Shown here one piece after another: positions 40,868 to 50,699 of a stretch of DNA of 64,000 nt (within the stretch, counting starts at the first letter, position 1; each line of letters starts with the position of its first letter). The stretch is from Agrococcus sp. KRD186 (lineage in GTDB: Bacteria > Actinomycetota > Actinomycetes > Actinomycetales > Microbacteriaceae): contig NZ_JABFAP010000001.1 in the NCBI RefSeq assembly GCF_017168255.1, positions 2,066,619 through 2,130,618 on the forward strand, given 5' to 3'. The notes below the pieces were generated by a model, which searched no databases, was not told the DNA's origin, and saw nothing but the letters and a program-made list of their open reading frames with translations. The position numbers and the translations under genes are program-made.

Positions 40868-42559
40868 TCAGCCCTGCGCGCGGCGGGGTGCGCGGCGCTC
40901 GCCGCCCGAGCGACCGCCCGAGCGGCCGCCGGCGTCGCCGCCCTGCATCGAGCCGCCACCGGTCGACGACCAGGCGACAGCCGAGCCGCCGCGCGGAGCG
41001 CCGCCGCGGCCGCCCTGGCGAGCGGGCTGACCCGAACGGCCGGCGCCCTGGCCGCGCGACGCGCCGCCCTGGCCGCGACCACCGCGGCCACCCTCGGCGG
41101 GCTGGCCGCCACGGCCGCCAGCGGCACCCTGACCGCCACGGCCTGCAGCCGCACCGGCGGCCTCGGGGCGACCCGAGCGGTCGCGACGCGGGCGCTCGCC
41201 GCGAGCAGCACCGCTGCCAGCGCCGTGAGCCCCAGAGCCTGCGACACCGTCGCGCGCCGGGCCGCGACCGCGACCGCTGCCGCCGCGCGAGCGACCGCCG
41301 CCGCCCTGCGACTGCGGCAGCTCGTTGCCCGAGCCGGGGCCACCGGGAACCGGCGCCACGTGCGGGGCGTACGGGCCGACCAGCACATCCACCGCATCCG
41401 ACGAGGCGGTCACGATCTGCGGCTGCACCTTGATGTCGGCCTTGCGCAGCAGCGTCATCGTGTCGCGGCGCTGCGCGGGCAGCATGACCGTGGCCACGTC
41501 GCCCGACGAGCCGGCGCGAGCCGTGCGGCCCGAGCGGTGCAGGTAGGACTTGTGCTCGATGGGCGGGTCGACGTGCACCACGAGGGCGACGTCATCGACG
41601 TGCACGCCGCGCGCAGCGACATCCGTCGCCACCAGCACGCGCACGGTGCCGTCGGAGAACTGCGCCAGATTGCGGTCGCGCGCGTTCTGCGACAGATTGC
41701 CGTGGAGGTCGACGGCCGGGATGCCGGATGCGGTGAGGTGCTTCGCGAGCTTCTTCGCCTGGTGCTTGGTGCGGGTGAAGAGGATGCGGCGTCCCTCGCC
41801 CGAGGCCAGGCGGCGCACGAGCAGGTTCTTGTCGTCGGGGGCGACCTCGAAGACGTGGTGCGTCATCGCGGTGACGGGCGAGTTCGCCTCGTCGACCGAG
41901 TGCATGACCTCGTTGGTGAGGAAGCGCTTGACGAGCTTGTCCACGCCGTTGTCGAGCGTGGCCGAGAACAGCAGGCGCTGGCCCGAGGAGGGCGTCTTGT
42001 CGAGGATCTTCGTGACGACCGGCAGGAAGCCGAGGTCGGCCATGTGGTCGGCCTCGTCGATGACGGTCATCTCGATCGCCTGCAGCGAGGCGATGCCCTG
42101 CTTCATGAGGTCCTCGAGGCGGCCGGGGCAGGCGACGACGATGTCGACGCCGTTCCGCAGCGCGGTCTCCTGCGGGCGCTGCGAGACGCCGCCGAAGATG
42201 GTGGTGACCGTCAGGCCGGCGGCCTTGGCCAGCGGCGCGATCTCGGTCGCGATCTGGGTGGCGAGCTCGCGGGTCGGTGCGAGCACCAGACCCAGCGGCA
42301 GGCCCTTGCGGCGGCCGCCGCCGGCGAGCTCGCCGGAGAGGCGGGCGACCAGCGGGATGGAGAAGGCGAGGGTCTTGCCCGAGCCGGTCTTGCCGCGGCC
42401 GAGCACATCGCGGCCTGCGAGCGTGTCAGGCAGGGTGTCGGCCTGGATCGGGAACGGGGTCTCACGGTTCGCGGCGCGCAGTGCGGCGACCAGCTTGGCG
42501 GGAACGCCCAGCTCGGCGAAGGTCGTGGTGACCTCGGGGGTGGTGATGGTGTCAGTCAA
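40868..42559 (-). CDS. DEAD-box ATP-dependent RNA helicase
   Basis: This 563-aa helicase has a Q motif (TFAELGVPAKLVAALRAANR followed by ETPFPIQ), motif I GRGKTGSGKTLAF, Ia VLAPTRELA, II VIDEADHM, III LLFSATLD, V VLVATDVAARGVHV and VI YLHRSGRTARAG. After residue ~400 the tail is Gly/Arg-rich (RGG-like), typical of RNA-binding tails of actinobacterial cold-shock helicases (RhlE/DeaD type). TTG 42559 is the likely start (MTDTITTPEV, with AAAGAGCA upstream); no ATG or GTG fits. It unwinds structured RNA in ribosome assembly or mRNA decay. Confidence 0.9.
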   Translation of the reverse strand: MTDTITTPEVTTTFAELGVPAKLVAALRAANRETPFPIQADTLPDTLAGRDVLGRGKTGSGKTLAFSIPLVARLSGELAGGGRRKGLPLGLVLAPTRELATQIATEIAPLAKAAGLTVTTIFGGVSQRPQETALRNGVDIVVACPGRLEDLMKQGIASLQAIEMTVIDEADHMADLGFLPVVTKILDKTPSSGQRLLFSATLDNGVDKLVKRFLTNEVMHSVDEANSPVTAMTHHVFEVAPDDKNLLVRRLASGEGRRILFTRTKHQAKKLAKHLTASGIPAVDLHGNLSQNARDRNLAQFSDGTVRVLVATDVAARGVHVDDVALVVHVDPPIEHKSYLHRSGRTARAGSSGDVATVMLPAQRRDTMTLLRKADIKVQPQIVTASSDAVDVLVGPYAPHVAPVPGGPGSGNELPQSQGGGGRSRGGSGRGRGPARDGVAGSGAHGAGSGAARGERPRRDRSGRPEAAGAAAGRGGQGAAGGRGGQPAEGGRGGRGQGGASRGQGAGRSGQPARQGGRGGAPRGGSAVAWSSTGGGSMQGGDAGGRSGGRSGGERRAPRRAQG

Positions 42560-42996
42560 GGTTGCTCTTTCTGTGAGCGTGCGTGCGCACCCTGCCGCCC
42601 GCACACTCGTGCAGGCGTTCTTCTTGGGTGGGTGCGTCGACGCAATTCGGCGAGCGCGGCGGTGGCCGCGATCGTTCGCCGTGGAAGGTTCATCGACGTC
42701 CGGAGATTCCGGACGGAGAGAGGAGCGTTCAACGACGCAGGCGAGACGACTTCGATGCCGAGCTCGCGCAGTGCCCCCACTCTAGCAGGAGGGGTCTGAC
42801 ATCGCCTAGCGATCGGTCTCGGCGTCGCTCCCCGCACGGCGCGCGATCAGGGCGAGCCCGCCGCCGGGTCGCGCTGCGGGACCGGTACGACATTGCCGCT
42901 TCGAGCCACTGCAGGTGGCAATTCGGTACCGCTCGGGCCGGGCCGGCCGTTCAGGCGGAGGGGTTAGCGTCGGCGGCGACGGAAAGGCGACACCCC
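42560..42996. promoter_or_regulatory. 437-bp divergent leader of the helicase and P450 genes
   Basis: No gene is seen. On the helicase side it may hold a long 5' untranslated leader, as for many cold-shock RNA helicases. A small hairpin GTCCGG-AGATT-CCGGAC lies at 42698-42714. A strongly pyrimidine-rich tract TTCTTCTTGGG lies near 42625. The P450 promoter must be in the right third. Confidence 0.45.
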
Positions 42997-44325
42997 ATGG
43001 CTGCAGCTTCGACTCCCGACGGCACGGCGCTCCTGCGCGACGACACGCTCGCGTTCATCAGCAAGGGCTACGGCTTCGGCCGCCACATCTGGCGCCGCGC
43101 CCGCAGCGCGACCTCGCGCGCGGTGCCGCTGCGGCTGCTGGGCGGCGACTCGCTGCTGGTGCGGGGCGCCGAGGGGGTCGACCTCTTCTACGACGAGGGG
43201 CGGATGCGTCGGCACGGTGCGATGCCCGCGTTCATCCAGGAGACGCTCTTCGGGCACGCCTCGGTGCACTCGCTCGACGGGGCGGAGCACCGCCACCGCA
43301 AGGCGACCTTCCTTGAGGTCGCCTACGAGGACGAGCAGGTGGTGCGGCTGCTGCCGCACCTGGAGCGCGAGTGGCGGGCGGAGCTGGACGCCTGGATCGC
43401 CGGCGGCGAGCGCTCAGCATACGACGCAGCGGTCGGCGCGCTCGGCCGCGCGATCATGCGCTGGGCCGGGCTGCCCGGCACCGCGGCGGCGAAGACCCGC
43501 TGGGCCGCGCGAGAGGCGCAGATCGTCGACGGCTTCGGGGTGCCCTACTCGCCCGAGTTCCTGCTCGCGGGCCTCAACCGGCTGTGGTGCGACCGGCACG
43601 CGAAGGAGCTGATCGAGGCGGTGCGCACCGGCACGCTCGAGGCGGCCGAGGGCACCGCCCTGCACGCCTGGGCCTGGCACCGCGACCCCGAGGGCGCGCT
43701 GCTCGAGGCGAAGCTCGCCGGCGTCGAGCTGCAGAACGTGCTGCGGCCGACGATCGCCGTCGCCCGCTTCGTCGCCTTCGCCGCGAAGCAGCTGCACGAG
43801 CGGCCCGAGTGGCGCGAGCGCATCGCCGCCGAGACCGCCGAGCGGGGCGCGCTCACCGAGGGGCCGCTGGCGACCGCGTTCGCGCAGGAGCTGCGCCGCA
43901 CCGCGCCGTTCGTGCCGATGCTGCCCGCGCAGGCGATCGTCGACGTCGAGCTCGACGGCGAGCGCGCGCAGGCCGGCGACCGGGTGCTGATCGACATCCT
44001 CGGCACGAACACCGACGCCGAGTCGTGGGAGCGCGCGCACGAGTTCGACCCGGAGCGCTTCGTCGGCCGCGACGACTGGGAGTCGATCGCCGCGTTCATC
44101 CCGCACGGCGGCGGCGACCCGGCGACGGGTCACCGCTGCCCGGGCGAGAAGCTCGCCATCGCCGGGCTGGCCGCGGCGGTCGCGGCGCTGAGCGACCCGC
44201 GAGTGGCGATCCTCGGCGAGGGCCTCGAGGTGAATCGGCGCCGCCTGCCCACCAAGCCCGCGTCCGGCGGTCTCGTGCGCAGCGCATCCGCCCCCTCGTC
44301 CGCCGCCCGCTGCCCGTTCCACTGA
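42997..44325 (+). CDS. cytochrome P450, CYP152 (fatty-acid peroxygenase/decarboxylase) type
   Basis: This 442-aa heme protein uses H2O2 for fatty-acid hydroxylation or decarboxylation in the CYP152 family (P450-BSbeta, OleTJE). It has FISKGYGFGRHIWRR at the N-terminus, an I-helix with LRPTIAVARFVAF (the Arg-Pro pair that binds the substrate carboxylate instead of the usual acid-alcohol pair) and the heme Cys in FIPHGGGDPATGHRCPGEKL. The substrate-carboxylate Arg supports peroxygenase chemistry. Start ATG 42997 matches the conserved N-terminus. It is a single gene divergent to the helicase. Confidence 0.85.
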   Translation: MAAASTPDGTALLRDDTLAFISKGYGFGRHIWRRARSATSRAVPLRLLGGDSLLVRGAEGVDLFYDEGRMRRHGAMPAFIQETLFGHASVHSLDGAEHRHRKATFLEVAYEDEQVVRLLPHLEREWRAELDAWIAGGERSAYDAAVGALGRAIMRWAGLPGTAAAKTRWAAREAQIVDGFGVPYSPEFLLAGLNRLWCDRHAKELIEAVRTGTLEAAEGTALHAWAWHRDPEGALLEAKLAGVELQNVLRPTIAVARFVAFAAKQLHERPEWRERIAAETAERGALTEGPLATAFAQELRRTAPFVPMLPAQAIVDVELDGERAQAGDRVLIDILGTNTDAESWERAHEFDPERFVGRDDWESIAAFIPHGGGDPATGHRCPGEKLAIAGLAAAVAALSDPRVAILGEGLEVNRRRLPTKPASGGLVRSASAPSSAARCPFH

Positions 44326-44398
44326 GGCGCGGAGGCGAAGATTCCGGCCCCGCATCCAGCGAGCGGCGGTAGCGTGGGGGCACGACGAGGAGGTCGCC

Positions 44399-44866
44399 AT
44401 GCAGCGCAGTTCCCAGAGCAATGCACAGGGCAGCAACACCCAGCACAGCGCTCGCGAGCGCGGGCCGATCATGCACCGCACCGCGCCCGAGGCGGCGCCC
44501 ATGGTGGCGGGGCGGGCGACCGGCTGGGGCACGAGGCGGAACGCCGCCGTCGGCATCGGCATGCTGCTGTTCGGCATCATCGCGACGCTCGGCGCGCTCA
44601 TCGCGCTCGGCACCCGCATGTTCCCAGCGTTCGTGGCCGCGCGCGAGAGCGGCGGCGATGCGGCGAGCTACTTCTTCATGGGCGCGTCCGGCTCGGTCGG
44701 GGAGCTCGTGCTGGTGATCGCGCTGATCGTGCTCGTGCCGGTCGCGATCGTGGTCGGCTGGCTCGGCTACCGCCGCGTCACCGACGACGGGCCATCCCTC
44801 GCGGGCATGCACCAGTCGAACTCGCCGGCCGCGATCTACAACGACCTCGGCGCCGGCCAGGGCTGA
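44399..44866 (+). CDS. two-helix membrane protein, hypothetical
   Basis: This 155-aa protein has a disordered, Gln/Ser-rich N-terminus and two strong membrane helices (NAAVGIGMLLFGIIATLGALIA and VLVIALIVLVPVAIVVGWLGY). It ends with GMHQSNSPAAIYNDLG. It lies downstream of the P450 gene with its own GAGGAGGTC ribosome site. I recognise no family. Confidence 0.65.
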   Translation: MQRSSQSNAQGSNTQHSARERGPIMHRTAPEAAPMVAGRATGWGTRRNAAVGIGMLLFGIIATLGALIALGTRMFPAFVAARESGGDAASYFFMGASGSVGELVLVIALIVLVPVAIVVGWLGYRRVTDDGPSLAGMHQSNSPAAIYNDLGAGQG

Positions 44867-45649
44867 TCAGCTGCCCGGCGCGCTCGGCAGCGTGAGGATC
44901 TCGGCGCCGTCCTCGGTGATCGCGATCGTGTGCTCGGTGTGCGCGGTGCGGCAGCCGGTGGCGCTGCGCAGCGTCCAGCCGTCGTCGCCGGTGACCAGCT
45001 CGGCCGTGTCGGCCATCACCCACGGCTCGATCGCCAGCAGCATGCCGGTGCGCAGCTCGTAGCCGCGCGAGGCCCGGCCGTCGTTGGGGACGGGCGGCTC
45101 CTGGTGCATCACGGTGCCGATGCCGTGGCCGCCGTAGTCGGTGTTGACCTCGTAGCCGGCCTCGCGCAGCACCGTGCCAATCGCGTGCGAGATGTCGCCC
45201 GTGCGACCGCCGGGCCGCGCCGCAGCGAAGCCGGCCGCGAGCGCCCGCTCGGTCGCGTCGATGAGCGCGCTGCTCTCGGGGTCCGGCTCGCCGCCGATGA
45301 CGAAGCTGATGGCGGCATCCGCTGCGATGCCGTCGAGCAGCACGGCGAGGTCGAGGCTCAGCAGATCGCCGTCGGCGAGGCGGTAGTCGTAGGGCTTGCC
45401 GTGCAGCACCCCGTCGTTCACGCCCGTGCAGATGGCGTGACCGAAGGGGCCGTCGGCCCACGCGGGCGCGTAGTCGAGGTAGCAGGAGGTGGCGCCGGCC
45501 TCGGCGATGAGCTGCCGCGTCCAGCGATCGATCTCGAGCAGGTTCGTGCCCGCGACGCTGCGCTGCTTGAGGGTCTGCAGGATGCCGCCGACGAGCGCGC
45601 CCGTCGCGCGCCCGCGCTGCACCTCGGCGGGGCTCAGGATCTCGATCAT
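44867..45649 (-). CDS. map: methionine aminopeptidase, type I
   Basis: This 260-aa enzyme removes initiator Met. All five metal ligands are visible: Asp in DLLSLDLAVLLDG, Asp in AADAAISF, His in GHGIGTVMHQEP, Glu in LLAIEPWV and Glu in AHTEHTIAIT. ATG 45649 (MIEILSPAEVQRGR) precedes the conserved N-terminus; the longer frame continues into the region of the transporter. It is separate from the usual ribosomal operon, so it may be a second map copy. Confidence 0.92.
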   Translation of the reverse strand: MIEILSPAEVQRGRATGALVGGILQTLKQRSVAGTNLLEIDRWTRQLIAEAGATSCYLDYAPAWADGPFGHAICTGVNDGVLHGKPYDYRLADGDLLSLDLAVLLDGIAADAAISFVIGGEPDPESSALIDATERALAAGFAAARPGGRTGDISHAIGTVLREAGYEVNTDYGGHGIGTVMHQEPPVPNDGRASRGYELRTGMLLAIEPWVMADTAELVTGDDGWTLRSATGCRTAHTEHTIAITEDGAEILTLPSAPGS

Positions 45650-45680
45650 GCCTCCATCCTGTCGCAGGCCGCCGTGCCCG

Positions 45681-47087
45681 TCACCGCCTGGCGAAGACGC
45701 TGCCGTTCGCCAGGCCGGCCTCGAGCCCCTCGAGTGTGCGGCCGCGCGTCTCCGGCAGCTGGGTCGCCACAAAGACGACCGCGAGCGCGCCGACCGCCGC
45801 GAACAGGAAGAAGGTGCCGGTGATGCCGGTCGCCTCGACGAGCGTCGGGAACCACAGCGCCAGCGTGCCGTTCGCCACCCAGTTCGCGAACGCCGCGATG
45901 CCGATGCCGAGCCCGCGCATCCGCAGCGGGAAGATCTCCGACAGGTACACCCAGGTCGCCACGTTCAGGAACGTCTGCATCGAGCCGACGAAGGCGACCA
46001 CGAGCGCCAGGATGACGAAGGGGCGGATGGGGTGGCCCGGCTCGAGCGCGATGGACGCGACCCCGATCAGCACGTGGCACACGGTGGTGAGCCCGAAGCC
46101 GAGCAGGAAGGTCGTGCGGCGGTCGACGCTGTCCATCATCCACAGCGCGAGGAAGCCGCCGAGGACGGCGATCGCGCCCGGCGCCACGTTGGCGATCAGC
46201 GCCGCCTGCTCGTCGAAGCCCGACTCGACCAGCACGCTCTGCCCGTAGTACATGATCGAGTTGATGCCGGTGAGCTGCTGCGCGACGCCCACGCCGATGC
46301 CCACCAGCAGCATGCGTCGCAGCCAGCGGCTGCGCAGCACCGCCGCCAGCCCCAGCGGCGCGTGGTGATCGTCGGCGACCAGCTCGATCTGCGCGAGCTC
46401 GGCGACCGCCCGATCCTCTGCGCGCACGGTGCGCAGCACCGCGAGCGCCTCCTCGCGGCGCCCCTTCCTGGCGAGCCAGCGCGGCGACTCGGGCATGCGC
46501 AGCATGCCGACGAACAGGGCGATCGCCGGCAGCGCGCAGACGGCGAACATGATGCGCCACACCCCGTCGAGGTGGCCGAGGGTGATGCCGAGGATCGCGT
46601 TGACGATGAACGCCGCCAGCTGCCCGCCGACGACGGCCACCTCGTTGCGACCAGAGATCGAGCCGCGGATCTCGTAGGGCGCCATCTCCGCCAGGTACAC
46701 CGGCACCACCGTCGAGGCGCCGCCGACGGCGAGGCCCAGCAGCACGCGGCCGACCACGAGCACCGCGAAGCCGGGCGCGAGCACCAGCACGAGCGTGCCG
46801 ACGAAGAACAGCACGGCCAGGGCGACGAGCATCGTGCGGCGACCGAACGCATCCGACAATCTGCCGCCCGCGAGCGCCCCGATGGCGGCGGCGAACACGA
46901 GCGAGCTGGTGACGATGCCCTGCGTGAAGGCCTCGAGGCCGAGCTCGGCGCTCAGCGGCCGCAGCGCCCCGTTGATGACGCCGGTGTCGTAGCCGAACAG
47001 CAGCCCGCCGAAGCACGCGACGAGCGAGATGACGCCGAGCCGGGCGCGGTGCGGGCCGGGCGTCAGCGGCGGCAGGGCGGAGGTCAT
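45681..47087 (-). CDS. MFS sugar porter
   Basis: This 468-aa protein has 12 helices with sugar-porter signatures: CFGGLLFGYDTGVINGAL at TM1, a GRLSDAFGRRTML A-loop, RMPESPRWLARKGR after TM6, GVAQQLTGINSIMYYGQ in TM7, and WVYLSEIFPLRMRGLG then PETRGRTLEGLEA at the C-terminus. Substrate is probably a hexose or pentose imported with H+. The start overlaps a 21-aa leader ORF. Confidence 0.9.
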   Translation of the reverse strand: MTSALPPLTPGPHRARLGVISLVACFGGLLFGYDTGVINGALRPLSAELGLEAFTQGIVTSSLVFAAAIGALAGGRLSDAFGRRTMLVALAVLFFVGTLVLVLAPGFAVLVVGRVLLGLAVGGASTVVPVYLAEMAPYEIRGSISGRNEVAVVGGQLAAFIVNAILGITLGHLDGVWRIMFAVCALPAIALFVGMLRMPESPRWLARKGRREEALAVLRTVRAEDRAVAELAQIELVADDHHAPLGLAAVLRSRWLRRMLLVGIGVGVAQQLTGINSIMYYGQSVLVESGFDEQAALIANVAPGAIAVLGGFLALWMMDSVDRRTTFLLGFGLTTVCHVLIGVASIALEPGHPIRPFVILALVVAFVGSMQTFLNVATWVYLSEIFPLRMRGLGIGIAAFANWVANGTLALWFPTLVEATGITGTFFLFAAVGALAVVFVATQLPETRGRTLEGLEAGLANGSVFARR

Positions 47088-47149
47088 GCGTGCCTCCCCC
47101 GGTTCCCGTCGGGCCCGACATCGTCGATGATGCCCGCGGTCGCGAACAT
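47084..47149 (-). CDS. possible 21-aa leader peptide of the sugar porter
   Basis: ATG 47149 preceded by GAGGGG opens MFATAGIIDDVGPDGNRGR then HA, whose TGA overlaps the transporter ATG (ATGA). Arrangement suggests a translated leader coupled to the transporter, although it could be chance. Confidence 0.35.
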   Translation of the reverse strand: MFATAGIIDDVGPDGNRGRHA

Positions 47150-47170
47150 CCCCTCAGGATACGAGAGCGG

Positions 47171-47494
47171 TCACTCCTGCTTGACGAACCCACCGATCGG
47201 TACGCTCACGCCCTCGTTCGGGTTGGTGCCGAGCAGGCGGACGAGTGCGGCCTTCCGCGGCTGCTGGAAGGCACCCGCGGCTTCGCGGTCCACTTCGGCG
47301 AACAGCTCGAAGCGACGGCCGGACGCGTGCGCCTCGATCCAGTCGAGCACCTCCTGCACATCGACCGCGCCCAGCAGCGCGAATGCATCGAGCGCCCATG
47401 CGCCCTGCGGCGTGGGCTGCCAGAAGTTCACCCGGTACCCGGGGTCATCCATCTGGTCGCGCGGCTCCGCGTGGACGGTCTCGATCACTCGCAT
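47171..47494 (-). CDS. small hypothetical protein (107 aa)
   Basis: MRVIETVHAEPRDQMDDPGY starts a soluble acidic protein with a W/F-rich core (VNFWQPTPQGAWALDAFALL) and EAHASGRRFELFAEVDREAA. I do not recognise the family. It is followed by the transporter gene on the same strand. Confidence 0.65.
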   Translation of the reverse strand: MRVIETVHAEPRDQMDDPGYRVNFWQPTPQGAWALDAFALLGAVDVQEVLDWIEAHASGRRFELFAEVDREAAGAFQQPRKAALVRLLGTNPNEGVSVPIGGFVKQE

Positions 47495-47627
47495 GCGCCC
47501 AATGTAGGCCAGCCTCGCGAGCTGGGCGAGGCGGTCCTGGAAGCGCCGGCATCAGTTCAGCGTGCGCCTCTCCACAGTCGATAGAAGATCTCTGGTCCGT
47601 GTCAGCGGTTCGACGTACCATCGGAGC

Positions 47628-47879
47628 ATGGGACTGGACAAGGCGGAGATCGAGCGGGGCCTGCTGTCTCTGGCTCCGGCTGATCGCGCCATCATCATCG
47701 AGCGCGGACTACTCAGTCTCGAAGACATCGACGATGTGCCGCAGGCCGAGATCGATGAGGCTTGGCGCATCGAGATCGAGCGCAGGGTCGACGAGTATGT
47801 GAACGGCGACGCGCAGTTGGTCGACGCAGATGAGCGCTTCGCTCAGCGCAGGGCAAGGCTGGCCGCTCGCGTCGTATGA
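47628..47879 (+). CDS. antitoxin of the second ParE/RelE-type module
   Basis: This 83-aa acidic protein ends with AWRIEIERRVDEYVNGDAQL then VDADERF, the same C-terminal pattern (A-W-x-x-E-I-x-x-R-V-D-x-x-x-x-G) as the antitoxin at 8574-8822. ATG 47628 follows GGAGC. It overlaps the toxin start by ATGA. Confidence 0.8.
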   Translation: MGLDKAEIERGLLSLAPADRAIIIERGLLSLEDIDDVPQAEIDEAWRIEIERRVDEYVNGDAQLVDADERFAQRRARLAARVV

Positions 47880-48196
47880 GGCTCCATCGGCGAGAGCACA
47901 GTCAGGCCGCCGATGAGTTTGACGCCGCGCTCGACTGGTACGCAGAGCGGAGCTCGACGGTGGCCGTTGCCTTCCTCGACGCGACCGAAGCCGCAATCGC
48001 ACGCGTCGCCACATGGCCGAATCTCGGCCGAATCTCCGGCATTGGCGCTGACCGCGTCACTCCGATCCGAACCACACGGATCAAGGGATTCCCGTACAGC
48101 ATCGTGTATCTCGTCGATGGCGGTCAGCTCGTGATCTTCGCCTACCCGCACGACCGGCAGCGTCCGGGGTACTGGATGCGACGCATCACAGACTGA
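47876..48196 (+). CDS. ParE/RelE-type toxin of the second module
   Basis: This 106-aa protein has a RRREHSQAADEFDAALDWYAER-like helix pair, then RTTRIKGFPYSIVYLVDGGQ and LVIFAYPHDRQRPGYWMRR, closely resembling the toxin at 8819-9130. It is coupled to its antitoxin (ATGA). The 146 bp to clpB hold no gene. Confidence 0.82.
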   Translation: MRLHRREHSQAADEFDAALDWYAERSSTVAVAFLDATEAAIARVATWPNLGRISGIGADRVTPIRTTRIKGFPYSIVYLVDGGQLVIFAYPHDRQRPGYWMRRITD

Positions 48197-48342
48197 AGTG
48201 CCGGCCCAATCTCCGAGATGTCCGTCAAGCCCGACATCGCATCGGATGTCAGTTGACGGGGACACTTCGTCAGCATCGGCAACGAGATGGCGCGAACGGC
48301 GCGCTTCCGGTTGGAACACGCGCCGCTTGCGGCCGCTCGCGG

Positions 48343-50643
48343 CTAGAGGTCGTCGAGCGGCTCGCCCTCGACGACGCCGGATGCGTCGGGCTGGGTGCCG
48401 GGGCGGGCGTCGGTGGTCGACGCGCCGGTGGCCGACGAGCCTGCAGCAGGCGAGCCGTCGGCGTCGAACGACCACTGCGCGGGCCGCTCGGCGTCGGCGC
48501 GGCCGACCCAGAGCCCCGAGCCGCCGGGGGCGACGTCGACCACGACGGTGTCGCCGTCGCGCACCTCGCCCGCCAGCAGCGCGCGCGCCAGCCGATCGTC
48601 GATCTCGCGCTGCATGAGCCTGCGCAGCGGTCGCGCACCGTACATGGGGTCGTAGCCGCGCTCCCCCAGCCACTGCCTGGCCGCATCCGTCACCTCGACC
48701 AGCAGGCGCCGCTCGTGCAGGCGACGGTCAAGCCCGAGCACCTGGATGTCGACGATGGAGCCGAGCTCCGACGGCGAGAGCGCGTCGAAGATGACGATGT
48801 CGTCGAGCCGGTTGACGAACTCGGGCTTGAAGGCCGCGCGCACCGCCCCCATCACCTGGTCGTGTGCCTGCACCTGCGGCACCGTCGGGTCGGTGAGGTA
48901 GGGCGAGCCCAGGTTGGAGGTGAGGATGAGGATGGTGTTGCGGAAGTCGACCGTGCGGCCCTGCCCGTCGGTGAGGCGGCCGTCGTCGAGCACCTGCAGC
49001 AGCAGGTCGAAGACCTCGGGGTGGGCCTTCTCGACCTCGTCCATGAGGATGACCGAGTAGGGGCGGCGGCGCACCGCCTCGGTCAGCTGCCCGCCCTGCT
49101 CGTAGCCGATGTAGCCGGGAGGGGCGCCGACCAGTCGCGCCACCGAGTGCTTCTCGCCGTACTCCGACATGTCGATGCGGACGAGCGCCTTCTCGTCGTC
49201 GAAGAGCAGCTCGGCGAGCGCCTTCGCCAGCTCGGTCTTGCCGACGCCGGTGGGGCCGAGGAAGAGGAACGAGCCGGTGGGCTTGTCGGGGTCGGAGACA
49301 CCTGCGCGGGTGCGGCGCACCGCATCCGCCACCGCACCGACCGCCTGTCGCTGGCCGACGACGCGCTTCGCGAGCTCATCCTCGAGCGCCAGCAGCTTCT
49401 CGGTCTCGCCCTGCATCAGCCGGCCGACCGGGATGCCCGTCCAGGCGGCGACCACCGAGGCGATGTCGTCGCTCGTCACCTGGTCTCCGACCATGCGGGC
49501 ACCGGCCTCTGCGGCGGTCGACTCGGCCTCGGCGAGCTCCTTCTCGACCTTCGGGATGTCGCCGTAGAGCAGCCGGCTGGCGCGCTCGAGGTCGCCCTCG
49601 CGCTGCGCCCGCTCGGCGCGGCCGCGCAGCTCGTCGAGCTGCTCTCGCAGGCCGCCGATGCGGTTGAGGCTCGAGCGCTCCGCCTGCCAGCGCTCGTCGA
49701 GCTCGGCCAGCTGCGAGCGGTGCTCGGCCAGGTTGGTCTCGAGCAGCGCGAGCCGCTCCTGCGAGGCCTCGTCGCGCTCGCGCTTGAGGGCGAGCCGCTC
49801 GATCTCCATGCGGTCGACGGTGCGGCGCAGCTGGTCGATCTCGGTGGGCGCCGAGTCGATCTCCATGCGCAGCCGGCTGGCGGCCTCGTCGATCAGGTCG
49901 ATGGCCTTGTCGGGCAGCTGGCGGGCGGTGATGTAGCGGTTGGAGAGGGATGCAGCTGCGACCAGCGCGCTGTCGGCGATCGTGACCTTGTGGTGGGCCT
50001 CGTACCGCTCCTTGAGCCCGCGCAGGATCGCGACGGTGTCCTCCACCGACGGCTCTCCCACATAGACCTGCTGGAAGCGGCGCTCCATGGCCGCATCCTT
50101 CTCGATGAACTCGCGGTACTCGTCGAGCGTGGTCGCGCCGATCAGGCGCAGCTCGCCGCGGGCGAGCATGGGCTTGAGCATGTTGGAGGCACCCTGGCTG
50201 CCCTCTGCGGCACCGGCGCCCATGATGATGTGCAGCTCGTCGATGAACGTGACGATCTGCCCCTCGGCCTTGGCGATCTCGGCGAGCACGTTCTTCATGC
50301 GCTCCTCGAAGTCGCCGCGGTACTTGCTGCCGGCGATCATCGCGTTGACGTCGAGCCCGATGAGGGTCTTGCCCTTGAGGCTCTCGGGCACGTCGCCGGC
50401 GACAATGCGCTGCGCGAGGCCCTCGACGACGGCGGTCTTGCCGACGCCGGGCTCGCCGATGAGCACGGGGTTGTTCTTCGTGCGGCGCGAGAGCACCTGG
50501 CTGATGCGCCGGATCTCGCTGTCGCGCCCGATCACGGGGTCGAGCTTGCCCGCCCGTGCGATCGCCGTCAGGTCGGTGCCGAACTGCTCGAGCGCCGACT
50601 GCTGCTCGTCCTGCCCAGGCATCATGCCGCCCATCCTTGCCAT
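48343..50643 (-). CDS. clpB: ClpB-type AAA+ disaggregase lacking the N-terminal Clp_N domain
   Basis: This 766-aa protein disaggregates proteins together with DnaK. It has AAA-1 with Walker A GEPGVGKT (residues 63-70), a coiled-coil M domain (~residues 300-420), AAA-2 with GPTGVGKT and [15 protein letters not shown], and a C-terminal domain ending in a disordered Ser/Ala/Thr tail. Full-length ClpB is ~860 aa; the ~145-residue N-domain is missing, and the gene starts ([10 protein letters not shown]) straight before AAA-1. The HAIR operator lies 57 bp upstream, so the short form is the native transcription unit, not a truncation. Confidence 0.92.
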   Translation of the reverse strand: MARMGGMMPGQDEQQSALEQFGTDLTAIARAGKLDPVIGRDSEIRRISQVLSRRTKNNPVLIGEPGVGKTAVVEGLAQRIVAGDVPESLKGKTLIGLDVNAMIAGSKYRGDFEERMKNVLAEIAKAEGQIVTFIDELHIIMGAGAAEGSQGASNMLKPMLARGELRLIGATTLDEYREFIEKDAAMERRFQQVYVGEPSVEDTVAILRGLKERYEAHHKVTIADSALVAAASLSNRYITARQLPDKAIDLIDEAASRLRMEIDSAPTEIDQLRRTVDRMEIERLALKRERDEASQERLALLETNLAEHRSQLAELDERWQAERSSLNRIGGLREQLDELRGRAERAQREGDLERASRLLYGDIPKVEKELAEAESTAAEAGARMVGDQVTSDDIASVVAAWTGIPVGRLMQGETEKLLALEDELAKRVVGQRQAVGAVADAVRRTRAGVSDPDKPTGSFLFLGPTGVGKTELAKALAELLFDDEKALVRIDMSEYGEKHSVARLVGAPPGYIGYEQGGQLTEAVRRRPYSVILMDEVEKAHPEVFDLLLQVLDDGRLTDGQGRTVDFRNTILILTSNLGSPYLTDPTVPQVQAHDQVMGAVRAAFKPEFVNRLDDIVIFDALSPSELGSIVDIQVLGLDRRLHERRLLVEVTDAARQWLGERGYDPMYGARPLRRLMQREIDDRLARALLAGEVRDGDTVVVDVAPGGSGLWVGRADAERPAQWSFDADGSPAAGSSATGASTTDARPGTQPDASGVVEGEPLDDL

Positions 50644-50699
50644 CTATCCCCCTTGCCGTGCGCGGGCGCCTCCCCCGACGCATCCGCACGCATCCGAAA

